From contig DSCJ01000003.1 in the NCBI GenBank assembly GCA_011049175.1, positions 1-55,908 on the forward strand: a stretch of 55,908 nucleotides of DNA. The letters are read 5' to 3'. The position numbers and the translations under genes are program-made. This document shows, piece by piece, positions 41,684-51,200 of the stretch (the first letter of the stretch is position 1; each line of letters starts with the position of its first letter). The DNA is from Bacteroidota bacterium (GTDB lineage Bacteria; Bacteroidota; Bacteroidia; Bacteroidales; VadinHA17). The notes under the pieces are model-generated. The model was given only the letters and a program-made list of their open reading frames with translations. It did no database searches and was not told the origin of the DNA.

Positions 41684-44038
41684 ATGAAGCGCACCGCCAT
41701 GAAACACCTTTTGTTGCTTTTCCTGTGTATTTTCAGCCTGAATGTTACTGCACAAAGCGCCAGGAAACTATTCAAGGCAGGCGAAGAATTTGTTGAAAAC
41801 GGGAAATATGCCGATGCCGTTGAACAATACACCAATGCCCTCAAGGTAGACCCTGAATACACCCGGGCCTATATCGCACGCGCCAGGGCCCTGATCCAAA
41901 TGGAAGAATACGAACAGGCGCTGGAAGACTGCACCCGGGCCATGGTGTTCAGTCCGAAAGACCAGGAAATATACACCATGGCAGGAAAAATACAGTTCAT
42001 CCTGGGCAGGTACGAGGAAAGCGTGGACAACCTCAATACGGCTACCAGCCTGAAGAAACGGGACCATGACCCATACCAGTACAAGGCACGCAGCCTGATG
42101 GCCCTGGAAAAATTCGAGCGGGCCCTGGAGGTTATTGATACGGCCCTGATCATCGATAAAAATAATTATTACGATAACTACCTGAAGGGGCAGATCCTGG
42201 AGAAACTGCGCGACTACTCCCAGGCGGAAGTGTATTACCGGAAAGCCACGAATAACAAAGACCGGTTTGTTGACCCCTACCTGGCCCTGGCCCGTTTGAA
42301 GCTGGAACAGAAACGGATGGATGAGGCCATCGGTTTCTGCAATACCACCCTCAGCCTTGACGACAGAAATACGGAAGCCCATTACATCAGAAGTCTGGTT
42401 TATGTGGAAAGGCTTGATTTCCCTTCGGCCATCAATGATATTTCCAAAAATATCATTATCGACCCGGAGAATCCCCGCTGGTATATGGTACGCGGGGAAT
42501 ACTACCAGAAATTCAACCAGCATCAGTATGCCATCAACGACTTCAACAAACTGATCCAGTTAACGCCTGACGATCCCGATGCCTACTTCAAGCGGGCCCG
42601 TTCATTTGAGGAAATCCTCGATTACTCGTCGGCCATCAAAGATTATGAAAAGATCGCCAGCCTTTCGGAATATGACGTAAAGGCACGGCAGTTGCTTGAT
42701 GAGGCCCGCAAGCGCCTGTTCGAGCTGAACCGGGAAATCGATCCCCCCGTCATAACCCTCACCGAACCTGTACCGACGCGAAACGAACGCATCCGGATCA
42801 GGGGAGACAAAGAAGAATTAGTGATCAAGGGAGAGATCAAAGAAGCCAGTGAACTGGCCATGTTCCGCATCAACGAAACCGATATCCATACCGAGCGTAC
42901 GCGCGACGGATACACCTTTCTGGCCAGCATACCGGTGAGCCGGAAAGACACGATCAGCTTCACCGTAAAGGATATTTACGATAATCTGCAGGAGGTAACG
43001 TATGGTATCGAATGGACAGAAACAAACAAGCCGGAAGTTAAACTCATCGCTCCCTATGCTTCCGACAACGGGGAGATATACCTCAGCAGTGACGATTCCC
43101 GCCTGTACGTGGAAGGGCAGATCAACGACGAAAGCCCCATCCGTTCCATCATGGTGGAAGGGCTGAACGCCAGCTACCGGGTCAATGAAATGAACCCCAC
43201 CTTTTCCGCTACTATTGATATCCTGAATAAGAACAAATTTACCGTGGTGGCGGAAGATGTCAACGGCAACCGGATGGAAAAGGAATTTTCCTTCAACCGG
43301 GAAGGAGCCACGATTTCAGAAAGCAATCCCATGGGAAAAACCTGGGTGATCTTCATTGAGAATTCACAGTACCAGACCTTTGCCAGCCTCGACGGTCCAA
43401 CCAAGGATGTGAGCCTGATGAAAATGGCCCTGGCAAAATATGATATACATAATATCATCACCAAAAAAGACATGACCAAGGAGGAAATGGAGAAATTCTT
43501 CTCCATCGAGCTTCGCGACCTGGTCAGAAGCAACCATGTGAATTCGCTCCTGATATGGTATGCCGGGCATGGCAAGTTCATCAATGAAACCGGGTACTGG
43601 ATCCCGATCGATGCCCGCCGCGACGATGAATACACCTACTTCAACATCAATTTTCTGCGGGCTGCCATGCAAAGCTATCGCCAGCACCTCACCCACCTGC
43701 TGGTGGTAACCGATGCCTGCGAGTCGGGGCCTACCTTCTACCAGGCCATGCGGTCCACCCCTGTTCCCAGGAGTTGTGACGATGAAACGGCCACCAAATT
43801 CAAATCATCTCAGGTACTCAGTTCCGCCGGGTACGAGCTGGCTGTCGACAATTCCCAGTTCACCCGCACCTTTGCCAATACCCTGGCCAATAACCCCAAT
43901 GCCTGCCTTCCCATTGAAAACGTGGTGGCGCAGGTTACCGTGGCAGTGGCACAGAATAACCAGCAACGACCCAAATTCGGGAAAATTGCCGGCCTGGAAG
44001 ATGAAAACGGAACCTTTTTCTTTATCCTGAAAGATTAA
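41684..44038 (+). CDS. Exported TPR-repeat protein with caspase-like C14 peptidase domain
   Basis: The protein has 784 residues from ATG 41684, which opens a signal peptide (MKHLLLLFLCIFSLNVTAQ). About seven to nine TPR repeats follow (residues about 25-345, for example YADAVEQYTNALKVDPEYTR). Then come two similar beta-sandwich modules (about 355-465 and 470-575). The C-terminus (about 580-784) is a caspase p20-type domain with the catalytic His629 in WYAGHGK and Cys679 in TDACESG. Such domains cleave proteins after Arg/Lys or Asp; specificity is not known here. Being exported, it is unlike cytoplasmic caspase defence effectors. A large sensor phosphatase gene follows 19 bases later. Confidence 0.9.
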   Translation: MKRTAMKHLLLLFLCIFSLNVTAQSARKLFKAGEEFVENGKYADAVEQYTNALKVDPEYTRAYIARARALIQMEEYEQALEDCTRAMVFSPKDQEIYTMAGKIQFILGRYEESVDNLNTATSLKKRDHDPYQYKARSLMALEKFERALEVIDTALIIDKNNYYDNYLKGQILEKLRDYSQAEVYYRKATNNKDRFVDPYLALARLKLEQKRMDEAIGFCNTTLSLDDRNTEAHYIRSLVYVERLDFPSAINDISKNIIIDPENPRWYMVRGEYYQKFNQHQYAINDFNKLIQLTPDDPDAYFKRARSFEEILDYSSAIKDYEKIASLSEYDVKARQLLDEARKRLFELNREIDPPVITLTEPVPTRNERIRIRGDKEELVIKGEIKEASELAMFRINETDIHTERTRDGYTFLASIPVSRKDTISFTVKDIYDNLQEVTYGIEWTETNKPEVKLIAPYASDNGEIYLSSDDSRLYVEGQINDESPIRSIMVEGLNASYRVNEMNPTFSATIDILNKNKFTVVAEDVNGNRMEKEFSFNREGATISESNPMGKTWVIFIENSQYQTFASLDGPTKDVSLMKMALAKYDIHNIITKKDMTKEEMEKFFSIELRDLVRSNHVNSLLIWYAGHGKFINETGYWIPIDARRDDEYTYFNINFLRAAMQSYRQHLTHLLVVTDACESGPTFYQAMRSTPVPRSCDDETATKFKSSQVLSSAGYELAVDNSQFTRTFANTLANNPNACLPIENVVAQVTVAVAQNNQQRPKFGKIAGLEDENGTFFFILKD

Positions 44039-44057
44039 TCATTCAAAATCCATCCCC

Positions 44058-47000
44058 ATGAATTTTTCTCATGCCTTCCAGGGCGTAAAAATGATTTGCC
44101 GGAACCGGCAAATCATTTTTTTTACCGCTGTCTGCCTGCTTTCCACGGCAGTAATACAGGCACAGACCTATTATTTCGATAATTACGGTGTTGCCGAAGG
44201 ACTGAGCTCTTCCAAAGTTTATACCGTAATCCAGGACAGGGAAGACTATATCTGGCTGGGAACCGATGCCGGTCTGTCTCGCTTCGATGGGGTCAGTTTC
44301 CAGAATTTCACCTCGGAAAACGGACTGGCTGAAGGCGGAGTGTATTCCATGATGCAGGATTCCCGCGGGCTCATCTGGCTGGGGCATCTCGACGGCAGGC
44401 TGAGCCGCTACAACGGGGAAAAATTTGAAGCCATCCCCATTCTCTCCGGGGAGATCAGAGGCGATATCACTTCCATCCTGGAAGATGTTGCGGGCAATAT
44501 ATGGATCACCACCCAGGGATCGGGAGCTTTCCGCCTGGAGAACCCGGAAGTCGCACCGGCTGAGATCACCTCCCGGCATTTCATCGGTGGCGATCTGAGC
44601 GACCAGGTCTTCGCCTCCCTGAAAACACGCAATAACGACATTTACTTGCTCACCGACCAGGGTGTCCGGGTGTTCAACCCCGATTCATCCGGATTTGAAG
44701 CCCTGCATATCGAAAACCTGCCCCGGTATTTCATGATCATCACCATGTTCGAGGATTCGGAAGGCGACCTCTGGTTCGGAACATACAACGGGGGCCTGTA
44801 CCACTACAACAAGAAAACAGGAGATGTTACCATTTATGATTCTGTACGCGACGGACTGGCCAAAAACTGGGTAAGCTGCATTACCCAGGACAGCCGGGGA
44901 AGAATGTGGATCGGAACCTGGGGAGGAGGGATCAGCCTGCTGGAAGACGGAAGCTTCCGTAATTTCGATCAGTCTAACGGTTTGCAGGATCTGAACATCA
45001 AATGCCTGGTGGAAGACCGGGAAGGAAACATGCTGATCGGGACATACGACCACGGCCTGTCGGTGTTCAAGGGCGACCATTTCGTGACCTTCACCGAAAA
45101 CGACGGCCTTTCCAATCCCATTGTGTGGGCCATTCACCAGGACCGTACCGGTAAATACTGGTTCGGCACAAACGGCGGGATCACCGTTTACGATCCGGAA
45201 GCCGCTCCCGGCCAGCAGTATACCTACTATAACCAGGACAACCGGTACATCGAAAACAAGATCCGGTTCTTCCGCGAAGACCGGCGGGGAAACATCTGGA
45301 TTGGAACTGAGGGAGGTGGACTGATCAGGTACGAAACTTCCAGCCAACGGTTCGTCAACGACATATACCTCAATGAACGTCTTTACCGCGACCAGATCAT
45401 CACCGCACTGGAAATTGACAAGAACAACAACCTGTGGATCGGCACCAACGAGGGCCTGGGGTATTTTGAACCTTCCACCGGCTACATCGAACGGGTTACC
45501 CAGAGCGGAGGCCTGGCCGGGAACCTGATCTCCTCGCTGTATTACGATTCCGGGGGAAACCTGTGGATAGGCTCACAGGTAACGGGATTGACACGCTGCG
45601 TAAAGGAAGGCGATCAATATGTGTTCACCATCATGCCCATGCCCCGCAACTTCACCCCGGTTTCCATGACCGAGGATGCCGAAGGAAATATATGGATCGG
45701 AACGGAAAAAGGCGTATACGTGTTCAACAGCGATACCATCATCAGGCACCTCACAGAAAACGACGGCCTGCTGGCCAACAATGTGAACCTGGTGGACCAC
45801 GACCGGGAATGGAACATGTACATAGGAACGAATAAAGGACTGAACAAATACGTTCCCGAAAAAGACAAAATATACACCTATTCCCGGAAAAGCGGTTTTG
45901 TCGGCATCGAAACCAAGGAAAACGCCTCGTTCTGCGACAACGACGGCAGGATGTGGTTCGGGACCGTGGCCGGAGTTACCCGGTACGACCCCCACCGGGT
46001 AGCCGATACCGAAATGGAGCCCCTGACCCACATCCGGGCCATGCAGATCAATTATCAGCCGGCCTCGCTCATCCCCGGGCAGAAACTCAGCTACCGGCAG
46101 AAAAACATTGTGTTCGACTACAACAGCATCTGCCTCAGAAACCCCGATGCCGTGAGATACAAGGTGATGCTGGAAGGAGCCGACGACGACTGGAGGCCTT
46201 CCACCACCCAGACCAGGGCCATCTACCCTGCCCTGTCGCCCGGGAAATACACCTTCAAGGTCATTGCCCGCAACAGCACCGGAAAATGGAACTCGGAACC
46301 GGTTACCTACCGTTTCATGATCCGCCCCCCTTTCTATCAAACCTGGTGGTTCATCCTGATATGTGTAGTGGTGGGCATTTCGGCCATTCTGGCCTATATC
46401 CGCATCAGGGAACAGCATCTGAAAAGGGAAAACCGTATTCTGGAAGAAAAGGTGGCTGAAAGAACGGCCGAGGTGGTGCAGAAAAGCAAGGAACTGGAAG
46501 AAAAAAACAAAGACATTACCGACAGCATCAGATATGCCAAACGCATACAGAATGCCATTCTGCCCCCTCAGGAATCGTTTACCGAAACCTTTATTCTGTT
46601 CAGGCCCAAGGATATTGTGAGCGGTGATTTCTACTGGCTGGCCCGCACCGAACACAAACAGCTGATTGCAGCCGTGGATTGCACCGGGCATGGCGTTCCC
46701 GGGGCATTCATGTCCATCATCGGGCACAATTCACTGAACAAGATCGTGAAGGAATACCATCTGGATGAACCGGCAGCCATTCTGGACCAGCTGAACCGCG
46801 AACTCATCCTTACTTTGCACCAGCAGAGCGAGGACGAAGAGGTAAAAGACGGCATGGACATTGCCCTGATCAGCATCGATATCAAAACCCGCGAACTGCA
46901 GTTTGCCGGAGCATACAATCCGCTGTATCATTTCCGCAACGGCGAGCTGACCGAGATCAAAGGCGACCGTACCGCCATCGGAAGAACCGTTCTTTCCCGG

Positions 47001-47258
47001 CCCCATTCTTATACCAATCATTCGCTGATGCTGGAAAAAGGCGATGTGGTTTATATTTTCTCCGACGGATATGCCGACCAGTTCGGAGGACCCCAGGGCA
47101 AAAAATTCAAGTACAGCGCCCTGAAAAACCTTTTGAAGGAAATCAAAGACAAGCCCATGGAAGAGCAAAAGCTCATCCTCGATGAAACCCTGGAAAAATG
47201 GAGAGGCAACCTGGAACAGGTGGATGATGTGCTGATCATCGGCAGCCGTATCAACTAA
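44058..47258 (+). CDS. Giant two-component-like sensor: Reg_prop propeller, Y_Y_Y domain and SpoIIE/PP2C phosphatase
   Basis: The frame gives 1066 residues from ATG 44058. An internal ATG at 44091 starts the likelier signal peptide (QIIFFTAVCLLSTAVIQAQ). Outside the membrane come about fourteen Reg_prop propeller strands (WLGTDAGLSRFDG-type repeats, to about residue 670) and a Y_Y_Y domain (about 690-757). One helix (TWWFILICVVVGISAILAYI, about 762-783) leads to a cytoplasmic coiled coil (about 785-820) and a SpoIIE/PP2C serine phosphatase (about 830-1066) with metal-binding Asp in AVDCTGHGVPGAFMS and FSDGYADQFGG. The layout is a hybrid sensor whose kinase is replaced by a phosphatase; its usual target is an anti-anti-sigma partner. 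The start region lies inside a terminator-like hairpin (44087-44123). Confidence 0.9.
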   Translation: MNFSHAFQGVKMICRNRQIIFFTAVCLLSTAVIQAQTYYFDNYGVAEGLSSSKVYTVIQDREDYIWLGTDAGLSRFDGVSFQNFTSENGLAEGGVYSMMQDSRGLIWLGHLDGRLSRYNGEKFEAIPILSGEIRGDITSILEDVAGNIWITTQGSGAFRLENPEVAPAEITSRHFIGGDLSDQVFASLKTRNNDIYLLTDQGVRVFNPDSSGFEALHIENLPRYFMIITMFEDSEGDLWFGTYNGGLYHYNKKTGDVTIYDSVRDGLAKNWVSCITQDSRGRMWIGTWGGGISLLEDGSFRNFDQSNGLQDLNIKCLVEDREGNMLIGTYDHGLSVFKGDHFVTFTENDGLSNPIVWAIHQDRTGKYWFGTNGGITVYDPEAAPGQQYTYYNQDNRYIENKIRFFREDRRGNIWIGTEGGGLIRYETSSQRFVNDIYLNERLYRDQIITALEIDKNNNLWIGTNEGLGYFEPSTGYIERVTQSGGLAGNLISSLYYDSGGNLWIGSQVTGLTRCVKEGDQYVFTIMPMPRNFTPVSMTEDAEGNIWIGTEKGVYVFNSDTIIRHLTENDGLLANNVNLVDHDREWNMYIGTNKGLNKYVPEKDKIYTYSRKSGFVGIETKENASFCDNDGRMWFGTVAGVTRYDPHRVADTEMEPLTHIRAMQINYQPASLIPGQKLSYRQKNIVFDYNSICLRNPDAVRYKVMLEGADDDWRPSTTQTRAIYPALSPGKYTFKVIARNSTGKWNSEPVTYRFMIRPPFYQTWWFILICVVVGISAILAYIRIREQHLKRENRILEEKVAERTAEVVQKSKELEEKNKDITDSIRYAKRIQNAILPPQESFTETFILFRPKDIVSGDFYWLARTEHKQLIAAVDCTGHGVPGAFMSIIGHNSLNKIVKEYHLDEPAAILDQLNRELILTLHQQSEDEEVKDGMDIALISIDIKTRELQFAGAYNPLYHFRNGELTEIKGDRTAIGRTVLSRPHSYTNHSLMLEKGDVVYIFSDGYADQFGGPQGKKFKYSALKNLLKEIKDKPMEEQKLILDETLEKWRGNLEQVDDVLIIGSRIN
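44087..44123 (+). terminator. Perfect 16-bp hairpin with T-run at the start of the sensor phosphatase gene
   Basis: Bases 44087-44102 and 44105-44120 are exact complements around a two-base centre, and eight T (44116-44123) form and follow the 3' arm. This has the form of a strong intrinsic terminator, 49 bases past the caspase stop. It lies inside the next open frame: ATG 44091 is at the foot of the stem and the arms encode ICRNRQIIF, part of the signal peptide. No promoter is visible between it and usable start codons. Confidence 0.8.
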
Positions 47259-47263
47259 CCGGC

Positions 47264-47857
47264 CTATACCAGGGCAAATCCGATGGCCGAGGAATCCCAT
47301 CCGTCGGACGAACGGATGGCTTCCATCAGGTTTTCCGGACGGTCGGTCACCGTCCACATCCGTCTGTGCTCGGGCCTCAGAAAATGTTCTTCCACCATCT
47401 TTTCCAGAAAGGAGAGCAGGGGATCATAGAATCCTCCGGTATTGATCAGAACAATGGGGCAGGTCAGCATCCCCAGGCGTTTGAGGGTAATGCTTTCCAT
47501 CAGCTCTTCCAGGGTGCCGGTTCCTCCGGGCAGGGCAATCACAGCATCGGTCGCTTCCAGAAAGGCTCTTTTCCGCTCATGCATGGTTTCCACCACCACC
47601 AGTTCGTTCAGCCCCCGGTGAGCCCATTCTGCATCGATCATGAAGCGCGGGATGATCCCGCGAATGTATCCTCCTTCCCTGATCATCCGGTTGGCAAGGC
47701 TTCCCATCAAACCCAGGGATCCGCCTCCGTAAATCACCTTCACCCCGTTAGCAGCCAGCACACGGGCCGTATCCTCGGCAGCCTGCAGATACCGGGCAGG
47801 CACCCTGCGGCTCGAGGCGGCAAAAACGGTAACCTGTTCAATCATATCTGAATGCAA
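47264..47857 (-). CDS. LOG family protein (TIGR00730)
   Basis: This 197-residue Rossmann-fold nucleotide phosphoribohydrolase has YGGGSLGLMG and PGGTGTLEELMESITL, the two LOG signatures. Relatives remove ribose phosphate from nucleoside monophosphates, including cytokinin precursors; in bacteria without cytokinin signalling the role is likely nucleotide salvage or detoxification. It follows trxA by ten bases and converges on the sensor phosphatase gene. Confidence 0.92.
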   Translation of the reverse strand: MHSDMIEQVTVFAASSRRVPARYLQAAEDTARVLAANGVKVIYGGGSLGLMGSLANRMIREGGYIRGIIPRFMIDAEWAHRGLNELVVVETMHERKRAFLEATDAVIALPGGTGTLEELMESITLKRLGMLTCPIVLINTGGFYDPLLSFLEKMVEEHFLRPEHRRMWTVTDRPENLMEAIRSSDGWDSSAIGFALV

Positions 47858-47867
47858 TGACCGCAGG

Positions 47868-48185
47868 TCAGAGCAGGGGTTCCAGTTTCGAAACCAGCTT
47901 TGCCTTCGGAACGGCTCCCACCTGCTTGTCGGCTACCTTTCCATCCTTAAAGTACAGAATGGTGGGAATATTCCGGATGCCAAAACGGGAGGCAATCTCC
48001 GGACTGGAATCCACATCCACCTTGCCTACCACCACTTTCCCTTCATACTCTTCGCCTATCTCTTCCACCAGGGGGCCCACCAGCCGGCACGGGCCGCACC
48101 ATTCAGCCCAGAAATCAACAATCACCGGTTTGTCGGATTTGAGTACCATTTCTTCAAAGTTTGAATCTGTCAATTCAACCGCCAT
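47868..48185 (-). CDS. trxA: Thioredoxin
   Basis: This 105-residue cytoplasmic thioredoxin has the active site FWAEWCGPCRLVGPL (WCGPC) and the cis-Pro segment IRNIPTILYF. It reduces protein disulfides. There is no signal peptide. It has its own promoter at the end of dnaE and is followed by the LOG gene. Confidence 0.97.
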   Translation of the reverse strand: MAVELTDSNFEEMVLKSDKPVIVDFWAEWCGPCRLVGPLVEEIGEEYEGKVVVGKVDVDSSPEIASRFGIRNIPTILYFKDGKVADKQVGAVPKAKLVSKLEPLL

Positions 48186-48226
48186 AGTATTCAGTTTAGG
48201 TTTATTATTCTACTTTCCAATGCGCA

Positions 48227-48234
48227 CAAAGATA
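48227..48234 (-). promoter_or_regulatory. -7 promoter box of trxA
   Basis: Minus-strand TATCTTTG, an exact TAnnTTTG match, lies 41 bases before ATG 48185 and directly next to the dnaE stop codon. Confidence 0.55.
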
Positions 48235-48235
48235 A

Positions 48236-51200
48236 TCAATTCACCAGATATTCTATCCCTGGATGCTGATCCAGAAATTTCAGCAACTCGTCGGTAATCA
48301 GGATATTCCTGTTCCTGGAAAACATCTCGACAAGCATTTTTTCAGCCGGATCGTACACACAGAACCGCAGCTGTGTTTTGCCTTTCTTCCGCCCGAGCAC
48401 CGCCTGGATCCCTTCCAGCAGCTCTGCATTAAGCCGGTCGAGTGGAATGCGCAGGGTGAACCGCTCAATATACTCCTCACGCACCTTTGTCAGCAGGTCG
48501 ATCTGCCTGATACGGAACTCCAGTTCGTTTTCCCGGTAAGGATTGGGCTGTACCTTCCCTTTTACCATCAGGAAATAATCTTCCGTGAAATACTTGCTGT
48601 TATCAACATAGTCGTGGTTGAACATGCGAAAGCGATACGTATCGGTATAATCCTGCAGGGTAAACTGCCCCCAGGGTTTCCCGTTACGGGTGGTTCCTTT
48701 CTTCACGGCGGTCACCACACCGGCCACACTGACCTCTTTCCCCTTCAGCGCTTCCAGGTCAGACAGTTCGGCCAGTGTGCAGTTACAGAAATGCCTGATC
48801 TCGAGCCTGTAATCATCCAGGGGATGAGCCGTCAGATAAATCCCGATCAGTTCCCTTTCCCTGCTCAGCTTCTCCAGCTTCGACCAGTCTTCTCCGGCGG
48901 GCAGTTCGGGCCGTACCGTTTCGGGAGCGCTGGCAGCCCCAAACAGGGAGGGCTGGGAGGCCAGGGTATCGTTCTGAAAAATACTTCCGTACCTCAGCAG
49001 GCTTTCAATGAAGTTGCTTCCCCGGCCATCGTCGGCAAAATACTGGCCCCGGCTGATGCCCTTGAAGCAATCGAAAGCCCCCGAAGCGGCCAGCACTTCA
49101 ATATTCTTCCGGTTCACCACCGTCAGCTTCACCCTTTCCACAAAATCGAAAATATCCCGGTAGGGGCCGCTGGCTTCCCTTTCTTCAATAATGGCCCGGG
49201 CCGCTCCTTCTCCCATTCCCTTGATGGCACCCAGCCCAAAACGGATATTCCCTTCCTTGTTTACAATGAAGCGGATATGGCTTTCATTCACATCGGGGCC
49301 CAGCACCTGAATACCCATTCGCCGGGTTTCATCCATAAAAATGGTGATCTTCCTGATATCGCTTACATTCCGGCTGAGCACCGCCGCCATGAACTCGGCC
49401 GGGTAATGGGCTTTTAGGTAGGCGGTGCGGTATGAAACCATGGCATAGCAGGTGGAATGCGATTTGTTGAAGGCATACTGGGCAAAAGCTTCCCAGTCCC
49501 TCCATATCTTTTCCACCGTTTCCTGCTCATAATGGTTTTTCAGGCATCCCTGGATGAATTTTTCCTTCATCCGGTCCATCACGTCCTTCTTCTTCTTCCC
49601 CATGGCCTTTCTCAGCTCATCGGCCTCGCCTCCCGTGAATCCGGCCATGGCCCGTGAAAGCTGCATCACCTGTTCCTGGTAAACCGTAATACCGTAGGTA
49701 GCCTGCAGGTACTTTTCCATTACCGGAAGCTCGTAATGGATCTTTTCCACCCCGTGTTTCCGGTTGATGAAGCTGGGAATGTATTCCATGGGGCCGGGGC
49801 GGAACAGGGCATTCATGGCAATAAGGTCTTCAAACCGGTTGGGTTTGAGCTCACGCAGGTTCTTTTTCATTCCCTCGCTTTCGAACTGGAACAAGCCGGT
49901 GGTTTCTCCCCGGCTGTACAGTTCGAACGTTTTTTCGTCGTCCAGCGGTATATCTTCAATCACAAGCCTCCGTCCGGTACTCAGCTCGATGTTGTCCAGT
50001 GTATCCTTTATAATGGAAAGGGTTTTCAAGCCCAGGAAATCCATTTTCAGCATGCCCACGCTTTCCACATGATCGCCGTCGTACTGGGTCACCAGTAGGT
50101 TGGAATCTTTTGAGATGCACAGGGGAATGTGTTCAATCAGGTCGTCGCGGCCGATGATCACCCCGCAGGCATGCAGGCCGGTATGCCGCACCGAACCTTC
50201 GAGGGTTTCGGCATACTTCAGTGTCTGGCTTATCAGTTCGTTTTCCGAGTTCCGGGCCTCCGCCAGTTCCTTCACTTCCCGGTACGCTTCCTTCAGCGAT
50301 ACGCCCTGCCGGTCGGGGACCAGCTTGGCCAGGCGGTCGGCATCGACCAGGGGAAGCTTCTGAACGCGCGCCACATCGCGGATGGCCATTTTCGCAGCCA
50401 TGGTTCCAAAAGTGATGATGTGCGCCACGCGGTCGCGGCCATATTTCTCCACCACCCACCGCAACACCTGGTCGCGGCCGTCTTCATCGAAATCTATGTC
50501 GATATCGGGCATGGAAATGCGGTCGGGATTCAGAAAACGTTCGAACAGAAGATCGTATTTCAGGGGATCGATATCGGTGATGCGGGTACAGTAGGCTACC
50601 ACCGAACCGGCAGCTGATCCTCTTCCCGGGCCCACCGACACTCCCATTTCCCGCGCCGCTCGTAAAAAATCCTGCACAATGAGGAAATACCCGGGAAATC
50701 CCATTCGTTTGATCACCTCCAGCTCGAAATCAATGCGTTCCCTGATCTCACCGGTCATCTCTCCGTAACGCTCACGGGCTCCATCATAAGTCAGGTGCCT
50801 GAGGTATTCGTCTTCATTGTCAAAGCCTTCAGGCAGCGGGAAAGCCGGGAGGATGGGGTCGCGGTTCAGATCGTACTCCTCCACCTTGCCGGCCACTTCC
50901 ATGGTATTCAGCAGCGCCTCCTCCACATCGGCAAAAAGCCCGTACATCTCTTCCCGGGTTTTGAAATATTCCTGCTTGGTATACCGAAGCCTGTTGGGAT
51001 CATCCAGCTCCGTGCCGGTATTCAGGCAGATCAGCCGGTCATGGGCCTCTGCATCCTCGGCCTCCAGAAAATGCACGTCGTTGGTGGCAATCAGCTTGAT
51101 GCCATGTTTTTTGCCCAGTTCCATCAGCTTGTGGTTCACTAGTTGCTGACGGTCGTACGTTTCCCTGTCCATCTCAGGGTTCCCCGTGGGATGGCGCATC

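Noticed and set aside
41684-44038. Caspase protein as a phage-defence effector
   Set aside because: It carries a signal peptide and TPR/beta modules and has no defence genes nearby, so a defence role is not supported.
45573-46727. 384-codon open frame opposite the sensor phosphatase
   Set aside because: It runs through the propeller, Y_Y_Y and PP2C coding region on the wrong strand and has no recognisable domains.
48263-49417. 384-codon open frame opposite dnaE
   Set aside because: Antisense to a conserved polymerase region.
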